Origin: Kangiella koreensis DSM 16069
Lineage (GTDB): Bacteria; Pseudomonadota; Gammaproteobacteria; Enterobacterales; Kangiellaceae
Direction: 5' to 3'
NCBI RefSeq assembly: GCF_000024085.1
Contig: NC_013166.1
Location: forward strand, 2,418,001 to 2,482,000
DNA length: 64,000 nucleotides
A model generated the notes under the pieces. The model was given only the letters and a program-made list of their open reading frames with translations. It made no database searches and was not told where the DNA came from. Each line of letters starts with the position of its first letter. Position 1 is the stretch's first letter. The translations under genes were made by a program, and so were the position numbers. Of the stretch, positions 48,111 through 58,156 are shown one piece after another.

Positions 48111-51100
48111 ATGGCACAGTTTTTTATCAACCGGCCCATTTTTGCCTGGGTGATCTCGCTGTTAATTCTGTTGGGTGGCACCTTAGCAGTGCAAAATCTG
48201 CCGATCATGGCTTACCCTGATATTTCACCACCCCAGGTCACAATCAACGCCACCTATCCGGGTGCTTCGGCTAAAGTGATCGAAGACACGGTAACCAGCG
48301 TCATCGAAGAAGAGATGAACGGTATTGAAGGGCTACGTTATATCAAATCGGAAAGCTCACGCACTGGTACCTCTACCATTATTCTAACCTTTGCAACTGG
48401 AACCGATACCGACATTGCTGGGGTAGAAGTTCAGAACCGCTTAAAAAGAGTGGAAGCGCGCCTACCCTCGTCCGTTCGTACTCAAGGGGTGAATATTGAC
48501 AAAACTCGCCCAGATTTTTTGATGGTAGTATCACTCTACTCGCCTAATGGCAGCCATGACGCAACCGACCTGGGGGACTATATTGATCGTGCCATCCTGG
48601 GTGAAATGCGTCGTATTGATGGTATTGGTAGTGCGCAACTGTTCAGTGCTACTTATGCCATGAGAATTTGGGTTGATCCGAAAAAAATGGCTTCTTTTGC
48701 CATTACTGCGGACGAGATAGCACAAGCAATCCGAAATCAGAATGCGCAGCTGGCTACTGGCGAACTGGGCTCCCTGCCGGCACCGGACAAGCAGCAAATA
48801 AATGCCACTATCTTAGTGCCCTCCAGGCTGAATACGCCGGAGCAGTTCGGCGACATCATCCTGCGCTCCTCATCAGAAGGAGCAATAGTTCGACTTAAGG
48901 ATGTGGCAATGGTTGAGCGTGGCGCTAATAGCTATACCGCTCAAGCCTTTCTAAATGGTCAGGAGTCAGCAGCATTTGCCTTAAAGCTAAGCAATACTGG
49001 TAATGCATTAGAAGCTGCGGAAGCGGTCAAAGCCAAGATGGCGGAGCTTGAGCAGTATTTCCCTGACGATATGTCCTGGGTTGTACCATACGACACTTCA
49101 ATATTCATCGATGAATCCATTGGCCAGGTTTTGCAAACCTTGATTGAAGCAGTGTTTCTGGTCACTTTGGTGATGTTTCTGTTCTTACAGAGCTGGCGCA
49201 CCACTATCATTCCGCTCATTGTTGTTCCAGTATCACTTATTGGTACCGGCATGGGACTCTACTTATTAGGGTACTCCATTAACATGCTAACCATGTTTGC
49301 GATGGTGCTTGCGATTGGTATCGTGGTCGATGACGCCATTATCGTGGTTGAGAATATCAAAAGGATTATCGATCAAGAAAAGCTTGGCCCATATCAGGCG
49401 ACCAAAAAAGCCATGAAACAGATTTCTGGCGCCATTATCGGTACCACCGCGGTACTGATTGCGGTCTTTATACCAATGGCATTTTTCTCTGGCTCAGTAG
49501 GTCGCATTTATCAGCAATTCTCTTTAACCATCGTATTAAGCGTTTCCATTTCCGCCTTTTTATCACTGTCTCTCAGCCCTGCCATTGCGCAAGGCTTTTT
49601 AAAAACAGAAACCAAAGAAAAAAAGGAGTGGGCTTTTTTCCGCTGGTTCAACCAAGGCTTTAACTGGTTTACTGAAACCTATATGAGCCAAGAGGAGAAA
49701 CTGTTCAATAAACGCGGTCAGCTCATCACAATGGCTATCTTTGTGGTTATCTGCGGGCTGGTGGGTTGGCGTTTTGCCAGTATGCCAACCGGTTTCGTAC
49801 CTTCGGAAGACCAAGGCTTCATTGTCTCCTCTTCCTTGATGCCTTCAGGCTCAACCCGTAGCCGTACTCTTGAGTTGACCCAGAAGACCGATGCCTGGTT
49901 CTTAGAACAACCCGAGGTGGAGCGGATTATTACAGTCGCCGGCTTCAGCTTTTTTGGTACCGGACAAAATACATCGATTACCTTTGTTAACCTTAAGTCT
50001 TGGGCTGAGCGCGAAGGTATGCGTAACGCAGACCAATTTGCGGCAGCCGCTACTGCCGAATTTATGAAATATTCAGAAGGCTCGACTTTTGCGTTCAACA
50101 TGCCCCCCATTCCGGGACTTGGTAACAGCAGCGGTTTTGACTTCCAGCTACTGGACAAGTCTGGAGTAGGTACCGACCAGCTTATGGGCGCCGCATTCCA
50201 ACTAGTAGGCATGGCCTCTCAGTCTGGTAAATTTGCTGAAATTCGCCCCGATACATTGCCGCCTGCTCCACTGCTGACCATTGAAGTCGATCGCATCAAG
50301 GCACGCTCATTGGGCGTTGATATCGGCGAATTAAACAGTACTCTACAAATTGCTCTCGGCTCAGCCTATATCAACGACTATGTAGAAGGGCAGAAAGTGC
50401 GTCAGGTCTGGTTGCAGTCAGACGCTGAAACGCGCTCAACACCTGATGAAATCCTGACCATGCAAGTGCGCAACGATCAAGGCGATCTGGTCAACCTTTC
50501 GGAAGTAGCAAAAGCCCAATGGACCGAAGCACCAGCTAAGCTCACCCGTTACAATGGCTCACCCTCGCTACCGATAACCGGTAGCGGCTCCCCCGGGGTC
50601 AGTTCGGGTGAAGTACTTGCGCTGATGGAAGAATTCGCACAAACGCTCCCCAAGGGGCTGGGTTACGAATGGTCGGGGCAATCACTAGAGGAAAAAGTCG
50701 CGGGTAATCAAACCACCCTGCTGTTTTCCTTATCATTCCTGGTGATCTTTCTGGTTCTGGCTGCGCTATATGAAAGCTGGTCAGTGCCACTCTCGGTTAT
50801 TCTGGTCGCCCCGCTCGGGATCCTGGGCTCGATCATTGCTGCATTTATTGGCGGCTTACCCAATGACATCTATTTTAAAGTTGGACTGATTACCATCATC
50901 GGCCTATCCGCAAAAAATGCCATTTTAATTGTTGAGTTTGCTCGTGAAGCTGAAGGAGAAGGCAAGAGCCCACTGGAAGCAGTAACTGAAGCCTGTAGGC
51001 TTCGTTTGCGCCCCATCCTAATGACCTCATTGGCCTTTGTCATGGGAGTGCTGCCTCTGGTGCTTGCCACCGGAGCTGGCTCAGCAAGCCGTCAAGCAAT

Positions 51101-51251
51101 CGGCACCAGCGTGGTTGGCGGTATGATTTCAGCTGCAATACTTGCCATTATATTTGTACCAGTATTCTATCTACTGGTGCGCAAGATTTTCCCACGCAAA
51201 CTAAAACATTATGAAATGGCTGCCAGAGGAATGGAGATTAATGATGATTAA
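48111..51251 (+). CDS. acrB: RND multidrug efflux permease (HAE1 family, AcrB-like)
   Basis: This proton-driven inner-membrane pump exports drugs, bile-like amphiphiles or dyes through the adaptor and outer-membrane channel. The 1046-residue protein has the expected N-terminus (MAQFFINRPIFAWVISL), the proton-relay aspartates Asp407-Asp408 in VVDDAI, and the relay lysine in GLSAKNAILIVEFA. Length is typical. It lies 12 bases after the adaptor gene and overlaps the channel gene by 11 bases. Confidence 0.97.
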   Translation: MAQFFINRPIFAWVISLLILLGGTLAVQNLPIMAYPDISPPQVTINATYPGASAKVIEDTVTSVIEEEMNGIEGLRYIKSESSRTGTSTIILTFATGTDTDIAGVEVQNRLKRVEARLPSSVRTQGVNIDKTRPDFLMVVSLYSPNGSHDATDLGDYIDRAILGEMRRIDGIGSAQLFSATYAMRIWVDPKKMASFAITADEIAQAIRNQNAQLATGELGSLPAPDKQQINATILVPSRLNTPEQFGDIILRSSSEGAIVRLKDVAMVERGANSYTAQAFLNGQESAAFALKLSNTGNALEAAEAVKAKMAELEQYFPDDMSWVVPYDTSIFIDESIGQVLQTLIEAVFLVTLVMFLFLQSWRTTIIPLIVVPVSLIGTGMGLYLLGYSINMLTMFAMVLAIGIVVDDAIIVVENIKRIIDQEKLGPYQATKKAMKQISGAIIGTTAVLIAVFIPMAFFSGSVGRIYQQFSLTIVLSVSISAFLSLSLSPAIAQGFLKTETKEKKEWAFFRWFNQGFNWFTETYMSQEEKLFNKRGQLITMAIFVVICGLVGWRFASMPTGFVPSEDQGFIVSSSLMPSGSTRSRTLELTQKTDAWFLEQPEVERIITVAGFSFFGTGQNTSITFVNLKSWAEREGMRNADQFAAAATAEFMKYSEGSTFAFNMPPIPGLGNSSGFDFQLLDKSGVGTDQLMGAAFQLVGMASQSGKFAEIRPDTLPPAPLLTIEVDRIKARSLGVDIGELNSTLQIALGSAYINDYVEGQKVRQVWLQSDAETRSTPDEILTMQVRNDQGDLVNLSEVAKAQWTEAPAKLTRYNGSPSLPITGSGSPGVSSGEVLALMEEFAQTLPKGLGYEWSGQSLEEKVAGNQTTLLFSLSFLVIFLVLAALYESWSVPLSVILVAPLGILGSIIAAFIGGLPNDIYFKVGLITIIGLSAKNAILIVEFAREAEGEGKSPLEAVTEACRLRLRPILMTSLAFVMGVLPLVLATGAGSASRQAIGTSVVGGMISAAILAIIFVPVFYLLVRKIFPRKLKHYEMAARGMEINDD

Positions 51252-52644
51252 AACAAGTTTAACGCCTTTAGCGGCACTATTCATATTATCGGGTTGTCTA
51301 TCCATGGCGCCCGATAATGAGCAACCAGAATTACCGGTGGCTCAAAACCTGACCATTTCTGAGCAAGAAACAGACGTTGCTGAGCAGCTAATGTTAAGTG
51401 AATGGCAAAACTTCTTTACCGATGACAATGCCAAAGCTCTGATTGCTCAAGCGCTGGAGCATAACCGTGATTTACGGATAGCAACAGCACGCGTGGCTGA
51501 AGTTAAGGGTCGTTACCAGATCCAATGGGAAGAGTTTATCCCTGGTTTCCGCGGCGAAGTCAGCCAAACCCGCGGCAGGGACTTGTCGACCTTTACTGGC
51601 GGTAGCGTCATGTTCAATCGCTACGATGCACAGGTTGGTTTAGTTTCATATGAACTAGACTTGTTTGGTCGCATTCGCTCATTAAGCGACGCTGCTTTAA
51701 ATCAATTCTACGCCACTGAGCAGGCCGAACGCTTCGTGAAAATTTCTGTTATCGCAGAAACTGCTAACGCTTATTATTCCTGGCTATCAGCAAAAGAAAA
51801 CCTGAACCTTGCACAGCAAACACTTAATAGTCGCCAGGAAAGCCTGGATCTGATTCAAAAGCGCAAAGACAATGGCATAGCCAGCGATCTGGATTTAGCG
51901 CAGGCTCAAGCTGCTTTGGCACAAGTATCAGCGCGCAAATCTCAGCTAGAACGCTTATATACCGTTTCGAAAACCAATCTTGAACTCTTAATTGGTACAC
52001 CGCTTAATCAAGTATCAATGACCGATAGCCAGCAGATGCCAGAGATGATGAGCCTGGAGTTGCCTGACAATATCAGCTCTAACGTGCTTCTAAGCCGGCC
52101 TGATGTGTTAGCAGCAGAACACCAGCTGTACGCTGCCAACGGTAATATTGGCGCAGCGCGGGCTGCCTACTTCCCCAGCTTGCGTTTAACTGGAGATTTC
52201 GGTTTTGCCAGCAACGAGTTCGATAGTTTGTTTGATGGTGATTCAGAAACCTGGACTTTCATGCCCTCCATTTCTGTACCTATTTTTGGTAATGCTCTAA
52301 ACGCTCAACTTGACGTCGCCAAGGCGCAGAAAGAGCAAATGGTGGCAAGCTATGAGCAAACCATCCAACAGGCCTTTGCCGAAGTCTATCAGCTGATGGT
52401 AAACCGCAAGAGTTATGATGATGAGCTCAATGCCAACCTTGATCTGGTTAAAGCCCAAAAACGCCGCCTGTATTTGGCTGAAGCGAAATACAAAGCCGGG
52501 CTCGCCAGCTACCTTGAAGTGTTGAGTGCGCAGCAGGATCTATTTGCAGCTGAACAAGCTAAGCTGGAAAGCGAACGCGCCCGTTTAGCCAATACCGTCA
52601 CCCTGTACAAAGCACTGGGTGGTGGGGATACCGTTAGTCAGTAA
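51241..52644 (+). CDS. Outer-membrane efflux channel lipoprotein (NodT/OprM family)
   Basis: The 467-residue protein is the TolC-like exit duct of the RND system. It has a lipoprotein signal (LFILSGC) and the twofold outer-membrane-factor repeats, with SYELDLFGRIRS and ARAAYFPSLRLTGDFG as landmarks. ATG 51241 overlaps the end of acrB, so it is coupled; ATG 51244 is a near alternative. It completes a full tripartite pump in one operon. Confidence 0.94.
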   Translation: MMIKTSLTPLAALFILSGCLSMAPDNEQPELPVAQNLTISEQETDVAEQLMLSEWQNFFTDDNAKALIAQALEHNRDLRIATARVAEVKGRYQIQWEEFIPGFRGEVSQTRGRDLSTFTGGSVMFNRYDAQVGLVSYELDLFGRIRSLSDAALNQFYATEQAERFVKISVIAETANAYYSWLSAKENLNLAQQTLNSRQESLDLIQKRKDNGIASDLDLAQAQAALAQVSARKSQLERLYTVSKTNLELLIGTPLNQVSMTDSQQMPEMMSLELPDNISSNVLLSRPDVLAAEHQLYAANGNIGAARAAYFPSLRLTGDFGFASNEFDSLFDGDSETWTFMPSISVPIFGNALNAQLDVAKAQKEQMVASYEQTIQQAFAEVYQLMVNRKSYDDELNANLDLVKAQKRRLYLAEAKYKAGLASYLEVLSAQQDLFAAEQAKLESERARLANTVTLYKALGGGDTVSQ

Positions 52645-52672
52645 ATGTCTAGACGACTTTTTGCAAAAATAT

Positions 52673-52702
52673 AAACGCCCGATTAACCTCGGGCGTTTTT
52701 TT
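52673..52702. terminator. Bidirectional terminator after the efflux operon
   Basis: Arms AAACGCCCGA and TCGGGCGTTT enclose TTAACC with a T run on the plus side and A residues on the other. It lies between the convergent efflux operon and the AI-2E-family gene. Confidence 0.9.
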
Positions 52703-52710
52703 ATTGTGTG

Positions 52711-53757
52711 TTATTTATCCCCAAGCATAATTCCAATCCACTGAGTTTCTTTATTGGCATCAAGGAAGATTTTTACAATGATGGTCAATGGTACCGATAG
52801 CAGCATACCAACAGGCCCTAATACCCAGCCCCAGAACAATAATGATAAGAAAACAACTAGTGTTGAAAGACCTAAGCCTTTACCCATAAATTTAGGTTCT
52901 ATGATATTACCGACAACAAAATTCACTGCCAAATAACCTGCGGCAGCCAATAAGGGCGTAGATAAAGTATCGGAGGTTAACCAGGCTAGCAGTACCGCTG
53001 GAATGGCGGCAATAATTGAGCCGATGTTAGGAATAAAGTTGAACATGAATGCAATTAAGCCCCACAGAAAGGGATACTCCACACCGATCAACCATAGCCA
53101 GAGGCTGATAATAGCGCCAGTCAATAAACTTACGACTGATTTGATCGAAGCGTAGCGTTTGATTTTTGAAATTACTTCCCCCAACCCAAGGTGCGCTTTA
53201 CTTTCTACATCTGGGAAGGCACGTCTCATTTTGTCTCCAAAAATACTGGCTTCCATCAATAAAAAGATAGAGGTCAGGATGATTAAGAAGGTATTACTCA
53301 AGACACCGCCTAAGCCGTTCAAAATAGAGGCCGACAAATTCATCATGACACCAGGCGAGAAACGCTCAGCCAATGGTGTTTGCGGCACTTCCACGCCATG
53401 TCCCGCGAGCCAGACCACAAGCCCCTCAAATTTTGCCCGCAGCATCATTTCATAGCGAGGTAGGTTATTGGAAAATTGCTCGACAGAGTTGCCGACCAGG
53501 GTACCGATAACAAAAAAGAACAGGCTCATAATGACCACCACCAAAATTATGGCCAGCCAATCGGGCATATCTTTTTTAATAATGGGCAGTTTTACTCTGG
53601 CAAAGAAAAAATAGAGCGGTCCTAAAATGATCGCCACAAACAATGACAAAATAACCGGTACGATAAAGACACTGGCTGCTTTTAATCCGGCAATAATCAG
53701 AAAAGTTGCAGCGATGGCGACTAACGCACTGGTAACTCTGGAGGTTTCTGCTGACAT
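52711..53757 (-). CDS. AI-2E family transporter (PerM-like)
   Basis: The 348-residue protein has about seven or eight membrane segments and a soluble insertion near residues 90-140. It shows the family pattern with PFLWGLIAFMFNFIPNIGSIIAAIP and GPVGMLLSVPLTIIVK. Members export autoinducer-2 or act as Na+/H+ antiporters or have unknown substrates; the sequence does not say which. It stands alone. Confidence 0.9.
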   Translation of the reverse strand: MSAETSRVTSALVAIAATFLIIAGLKAASVFIVPVILSLFVAIILGPLYFFFARVKLPIIKKDMPDWLAIILVVVIMSLFFFVIGTLVGNSVEQFSNNLPRYEMMLRAKFEGLVVWLAGHGVEVPQTPLAERFSPGVMMNLSASILNGLGGVLSNTFLIILTSIFLLMEASIFGDKMRRAFPDVESKAHLGLGEVISKIKRYASIKSVVSLLTGAIISLWLWLIGVEYPFLWGLIAFMFNFIPNIGSIIAAIPAVLLAWLTSDTLSTPLLAAAGYLAVNFVVGNIIEPKFMGKGLGLSTLVVFLSLLFWGWVLGPVGMLLSVPLTIIVKIFLDANKETQWIGIMLGDK

Positions 53758-53844
53758 GGTATTCCCTTTTTGTTATCTCTTTGATTTATAGTCGAATTAG
53801 TTTATAACATCTTACAAGGTTTTTTCTAATGCCAATCAGACTTT

Positions 53845-54651
53845 ATGGCGCAATCTGCACAAATACAATTTATTGATATTGGGGTCAATCTCACCAGCAA
53901 TCGTTTCGATAAGGATCGAGAGCAGGTGCTTGCACGCGCTTTAGAGGCCGATGTGGAAGCCATTATTATCACTGGCACCAATGCTCGAGAAAGCCAGCAA
54001 GCGCTGGAACTTGCCCAGCAATATGAACATTGCTATGCCACCGCAGGCTGCCATCCGCATGACGCGGAGCGAATGACTGATGCTGAACTTGAAGCCATCA
54101 AAGCACTGCACAAAGTGAGCAAAGTAGTAGCTGTTGGTGAGTGCGGACTGGACTTTAACCGTAACTTTTCTACTCCCGACAACCAGATTCAAGTATTCCG
54201 GAAACAGCTAGAACTCGCTTGTGAACTACAAAAACCACTGTTTCTGCATGAACGCGATGCCAGCGATACCATGCTGGAGTTATTGCAGGAATACCAAGCT
54301 GAGCTACCACCAGCCGTAATTCATTGCTTCACTGGCTCTGAGCAGGCTCTGGAGCGGTATTTAGAGCTTGGGCTATACATTGGTATCACTGGCTGGATAT
54401 GCGATGAGAGGCGCGGACAGGAACTTGCAAACATGGTCCATCGAATTCCTGACGACAAGCTGATGCTCGAAACCGATGCACCCTGGCTCACACCGCGAGA
54501 TCTGAAGCCAAAACCAAAGGATGGTCGGAATGAACCCATGTTTTTATCGCATATCGCGCAAAAAGTAGCTAACTGTCGCCAGCAGAGCTTAGAGCATGTT
54601 GCCAGCATCAGCTATCACAATGCAAAACATTTTTTTGGACTCAAGTCCTGA
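53845..54651 (+). CDS. tatD: TatD family metal-dependent DNase
   Basis: TatD proteins are TIM-barrel metallo-nucleases with exonuclease activity. The 268-residue protein begins IDIGVNLTS where many members have the metal-binding HxH (HTH in YcfH types). The remaining ligands are in VGECGLDFNRNFS, FLHERDA, VIHCFTGS and ETDAPWL. The NFSTP and WICDERRG stretches make it closer to TatD itself than to its paralogues. It is not linked to tatABC in this genome. Confidence 0.93.
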   Translation: MAQSAQIQFIDIGVNLTSNRFDKDREQVLARALEADVEAIIITGTNARESQQALELAQQYEHCYATAGCHPHDAERMTDAELEAIKALHKVSKVVAVGECGLDFNRNFSTPDNQIQVFRKQLELACELQKPLFLHERDASDTMLELLQEYQAELPPAVIHCFTGSEQALERYLELGLYIGITGWICDERRGQELANMVHRIPDDKLMLETDAPWLTPRDLKPKPKDGRNEPMFLSHIAQKVANCRQQSLEHVASISYHNAKHFFGLKS

Positions 54652-54677
54652 CTCATATTGAACAGAAGGGAAACCTA

Positions 54678-56555
54678 GTGGCTAATCAGTTTTCATTATT
54701 CAAAAAACGATTCTTTTCATCCTACTTTGTCACCCAAGCATTGGGGGCGATGAATGACAATATCTTCCGGCAAGCAATCATTATATTAATATCTTTCAAG
54801 GTTGCCTCTGAAATTAATTTCAGTGAAAACATTATGACCAATATGGCCGCTGGCCTATTTATACTGCCGTTTTTCCTTTTTTCCGCCACCGCAGGACAAA
54901 TTGCTGAAAAATATGAAAAGTCTGCGCTGATCAGAAAAATAAAACTGTTTGAAATTATAGTAATGATGTTTGCAGCTATTGGCTTTTACTTTAACAATAT
55001 TTGGTTCTTATTATTTGTGCTCTTTTTAATGGGCTTTCAGTCCAGCTTATTTGGCCCGATCAAATACAGTATCTTACCGCAACATTTAAAAGACAGTGAG
55101 CTATTGGGTGGTAATGGCCTGGTCGAAATGGGTACCTTCCTATCAATCATTATTGGTACCATTATTGGTGGAGTTTTAATGGAGCGAGGAGCAAGTGGTA
55201 TGCAAATCCTCAGCGTCTTATTAATTACCCTGGCAGTTGTCGGTTACCTTTTCAGCAGAAGAATTCCTACAACGCCGTTAGCCCAGCCAAATCTTAAAAT
55301 TAACTGGAATCCAGTAACAGAAACCTGGAAGACCTTCAAATTTGCCCGCAAACAAAAAGTGGTGTTTCTATCCATTCTCGGAGTTTCCTGGTTCTGGTTT
55401 TATGGCAGCGTTTTCCTGACCCAGATTCCAAATTTCACCCGCGTAAGTTTGAATGGTAATGAGCTAGTAGCAACATTGATTTCTGCTTGCTTCTCAGTTG
55501 GTATTGGCATTGGTTCGGTTCTTTGTGAAAAACTTTCGGGCCGGAAGGTAGAGCTAGGCCTAGTTCCTTTTGGTGCGATCGGCATGACCTGGTTTGCGAT
55601 AGATATTTTCCTCGCTAACCCATATAGCGGCTATCAGGGTCTTTTATCACCGACAGAGTACTTGTCTCAAGATGGTTCCATTCGAACTCTGCTGAATTGT
55701 GCCTTTGTCGGTATCTTTGGTGGTTTTTATATAGTGCCGCTATATGCTTTGATTCAGGAGCGTTGCGAGCGCTCACATCTGTCGCGCGTTATTGCAGGTA
55801 ACAATATTCTTAATGCCTTGTTTATGGTCGTCGCCGCGGTGTTAGGCGCAATATTACTTGGTAACGGCATGACCATTCCTCAATTCTTCTTACTGGTGGC
55901 GATTCTTAATGCCTTAGTCGCTATCTATATTTTCACTCTGGTACCCGAATTCTTGATGCGTTTTCTGGTTTGGATTCTGATTCACACCATTTATCGCGTG
56001 CGCAAAAAGGAGCTGGATAAAATTCCTGATGAAGGTGCCTATGTCCTGGTATGCAACCATGTCAGTTATGTGGATGCATTAATCATTGCAGGCTCTATTC
56101 GCCGACCCGTACGCTTCGTGATGTACCATAAAATTTTTAAGATTCCAGTTTTAAGCTTTATTTTTCGTACAGCTAAAGCAATTCCTATCGCCGGGGCCAA
56201 CGAGGAGAGAGAGCTACTGAATAAAGCCATGTACCAAATTGCTGAAGCACTCGATAATGGTGAAGTTGTCTGTATTTTCCCAGAAGGAAAGCTAAGCACT
56301 GATGGCGAGATGAATGACTTTAAGTCTGGAATTGAGCGTATAATCGAAACGACTCCTGTTCCAGTCATTCCTATGGCGCTACAAGGTCTATGGCAAAGTC
56401 TATTCAGCCGTAAAACGGTTAATAAGTTTATCGATCGTTTAAAACGCTTAAGAACAAAGGTAACATTAGTGGTTGGCGATCCGATCGAACCTGGAAAAGT
56501 TTCCAAAGAATATTTACAGGAAGTGGTTAGTGAACTTCGCGATAACAAACCTTAA
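54678..56555 (+). CDS. MFS transporter fused to a lysophospholipid acyltransferase
   Basis: The 625-residue protein joins an LplT-like MFS transporter (about 1-405, some 12 membrane segments) to a PlsC acyltransferase domain (about 425-620). The acyltransferase has NHVSYVDA (HX4D motif), FPEGKLSTDGEM and PVIPMALQG. The AMP-ligase (acyl-ACP synthetase) domain found in Aas-type fusions is absent. It could flip lysophospholipids inward and reacylate them. It starts at GTG 54678 with AAGGGA nine bases before. The SRPBCC gene follows 15 bases later. Confidence 0.88.
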   Translation: MANQFSLFKKRFFSSYFVTQALGAMNDNIFRQAIIILISFKVASEINFSENIMTNMAAGLFILPFFLFSATAGQIAEKYEKSALIRKIKLFEIIVMMFAAIGFYFNNIWFLLFVLFLMGFQSSLFGPIKYSILPQHLKDSELLGGNGLVEMGTFLSIIIGTIIGGVLMERGASGMQILSVLLITLAVVGYLFSRRIPTTPLAQPNLKINWNPVTETWKTFKFARKQKVVFLSILGVSWFWFYGSVFLTQIPNFTRVSLNGNELVATLISACFSVGIGIGSVLCEKLSGRKVELGLVPFGAIGMTWFAIDIFLANPYSGYQGLLSPTEYLSQDGSIRTLLNCAFVGIFGGFYIVPLYALIQERCERSHLSRVIAGNNILNALFMVVAAVLGAILLGNGMTIPQFFLLVAILNALVAIYIFTLVPEFLMRFLVWILIHTIYRVRKKELDKIPDEGAYVLVCNHVSYVDALIIAGSIRRPVRFVMYHKIFKIPVLSFIFRTAKAIPIAGANEERELLNKAMYQIAEALDNGEVVCIFPEGKLSTDGEMNDFKSGIERIIETTPVPVIPMALQGLWQSLFSRKTVNKFIDRLKRLRTKVTLVVGDPIEPGKVSKEYLQEVVSELRDNKP

Positions 56556-56570
56556 TAGGATTTATACAGT

Positions 56571-57125
56571 ATGAAAGTTTTAAAGTACGGTTTCATCTTT
56601 ATTGGCACTCTTTTCTTGATACTGGTTGCCATAGGAATTTTCAAACGAGATTTTGATAGTAAGGCTAGCGTGACTATCGAGGCGCCGGTGCAACAGGTTT
56701 TTGCTGTCTATAACAATCCACTCTTATTGAATCATTGGCTGGCAGAATTCCACTCCCTGGAGAATGTTAGCGGTTCTTTGAATGAAGTAGGCAGTGAGTG
56801 GACTATGAACTACAAATCGGCCGAGGGTAACTTAATTAAGATGCAACATACTTTGACTTCCTATGTGGCTAATCAACAAGTTGGTTATGACTATGCTAAT
56901 GAATGGCTAACCGGTCAGACGATGGTTACTTTTGAAGCGGTGGACGACAAGACAACTAATGTCACCATGGTGCAACAGTATTCAGGCAAAGGCATCGTGC
57001 AAAATGCGATTTTATTTTTAATTCAGGGAAGCATTGAAGAGGTCAATCAGGACAATCTTGAAAAACTCAAAAAACTGATTGAAGGGACCTCTCCTGACGA
57101 ACTCAATGGCGAAGTCGATTATTAG
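56571..57125 (+). CDS. SRPBCC family protein with membrane anchor
   Basis: The 184-residue protein has an N-terminal membrane segment (about 5-23) and a START-like SRPBCC fold beginning ASVTIEAPVQQVFAVYNNP. The fold binds hydrophobic ligands. No function is known. It lies just after the MFS-acyltransferase gene and may act on lipid in the same process. Confidence 0.75.
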   Translation: MKVLKYGFIFIGTLFLILVAIGIFKRDFDSKASVTIEAPVQQVFAVYNNPLLLNHWLAEFHSLENVSGSLNEVGSEWTMNYKSAEGNLIKMQHTLTSYVANQQVGYDYANEWLTGQTMVTFEAVDDKTTNVTMVQQYSGKGIVQNAILFLIQGSIEEVNQDNLEKLKKLIEGTSPDELNGEVDY

Positions 57126-57140
57126 ATTGTTAATAGAGCT

Positions 57141-57578
57141 TTAAACTTTTAAATAAAAAGTAACAGGTCCATCATTGATGAGATGGACCTTCATATCAGC
57201 TCCAAACTGGCCGCACTCAACTTTGTCATATTGATTACGCGCCTGTTCAACAAAATAACCAAATAACTCTTTGCCTTGTTTTGGTGGTGCGGCTGAAGAA
57301 AAGCTTGGACGCAAACCACTATGTGTATCGGCTGCAAGAGTAAATTGCGGTACCAAGAGCAAACCACCGCTCACATCCTGTAAAGATAAGTTCATCTTAC
57401 CCTCCGCATCTCCAAACACGCGATACTTCAAGATACGCTGGAGCAGCTTATCAGCAGTGACCTGGTCATCATTTTTCTCAACACCCAGTAAAACCATCAG
57501 TCCCTGATCGATTGCCCCAATCGTTTTACCATCGACAACCACTTTAGACTCCAACACACGTTGCAATACAGCTATCAT
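57141..57578 (-). CDS. dtd: D-aminoacyl-tRNA deacylase
   Basis: Dtd recycles tRNAs mischarged with D-amino acids or glycine. The 145-residue protein has the signature VPQFTLAAD, the LRPSFSSAA segment and the C-terminal NDGPVTFYLKV with the Gly-cis-Pro motif. It is complete and converges on the SRPBCC gene with only 15 bases between. Confidence 0.96.
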   Translation of the reverse strand: MIAVLQRVLESKVVVDGKTIGAIDQGLMVLLGVEKNDDQVTADKLLQRILKYRVFGDAEGKMNLSLQDVSGGLLLVPQFTLAADTHSGLRPSFSSAAPPKQGKELFGYFVEQARNQYDKVECGQFGADMKVHLINDGPVTFYLKV

Positions 57579-57599
57579 CCGTTACTTACTCAATTCTTA

Positions 57600-57962
57600 T
57601 TAATTATTGTTTTCTTGCCCACCATCGTCCTCATAAATCATATCTTCATCATCGACACGCTCTATAATCACACGACCATCTTCCCCTACTCGTTCTTCAA
57701 GATTCATATCTTCTTTGACGGTAGCGTATGCTGTCTTAATACATTCTGATTGCACTTCTGCAGTAAGCTCTTGCCCACTTATGCAGCGATCAAATTCATA
57801 CTGCAAAGCCTCTTCAACAGTGGCATCAAGCATCTGTGCGCGATCTGGCTGACCACCGAATAAATAACTCAAGGCCTTAAGTGCATCGGTACCTTGTGTG
57901 GTGGTGCAAGCAGTTATAACAACCAGTGAGACGCACAGTGTCAGCGATTTAATCTGATTCAT
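57600..57962 (-). CDS. Hypothetical lipoprotein
   Basis: The 120-residue protein has a lipoprotein signal (VITAC, Cys about 19), a small domain with two further cysteines (DRCISG, SECIKT) and a very acidic C-terminus (VDDEDMIYEDDGG). I recognise no family. It lies 21 bases before dtd on the same strand and may share its transcript. Confidence 0.7.
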   Translation of the reverse strand: MNQIKSLTLCVSLVVITACTTTQGTDALKALSYLFGGQPDRAQMLDATVEEALQYEFDRCISGQELTAEVQSECIKTAYATVKEDMNLEERVGEDGRVIIERVDDEDMIYEDDGGQENNN

Positions 57963-58101
57963 AGATGACCTTTTTGTAATTTATGGTGTATCTGATTGGC
58001 TTGATTGCAAATGGTTGCAATTATTTTAGCCCTCTGCAAAAAGTGTAACGATTTTATTGAGTTATTGCTAACTCATTCACCTAATTTGATCATCACAGAC
58101 A

Positions 58102-58141
58102 TAAAAAAGCCGCTAACTGCTAAGCAGATAACGGCTTTATA
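58102..58141 (-). terminator. Intrinsic terminator of typA
   Basis: On the minus strand the arms AAAGCCGTTATCTGC and GCAGTTAGCGGCTTT form a long stem with one mismatch and one G-T pair around a TTA loop, followed by T residues. It starts about 15 bases after the typA stop. Confidence 0.85.
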
Positions 58142-58156
58142 AAGGTCTTTTAAAAC

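Noticed and set aside
49718-50212. 164-residue open frame antisense to the RND permease gene
   Set aside because: It is a by-product of acrB codon use with no family resemblance.
56066-56548. 160-residue open frame antisense to the acyltransferase domain
   Set aside because: The plus-strand frame has a clear PlsC domain, and the antisense product has no recognisable features.
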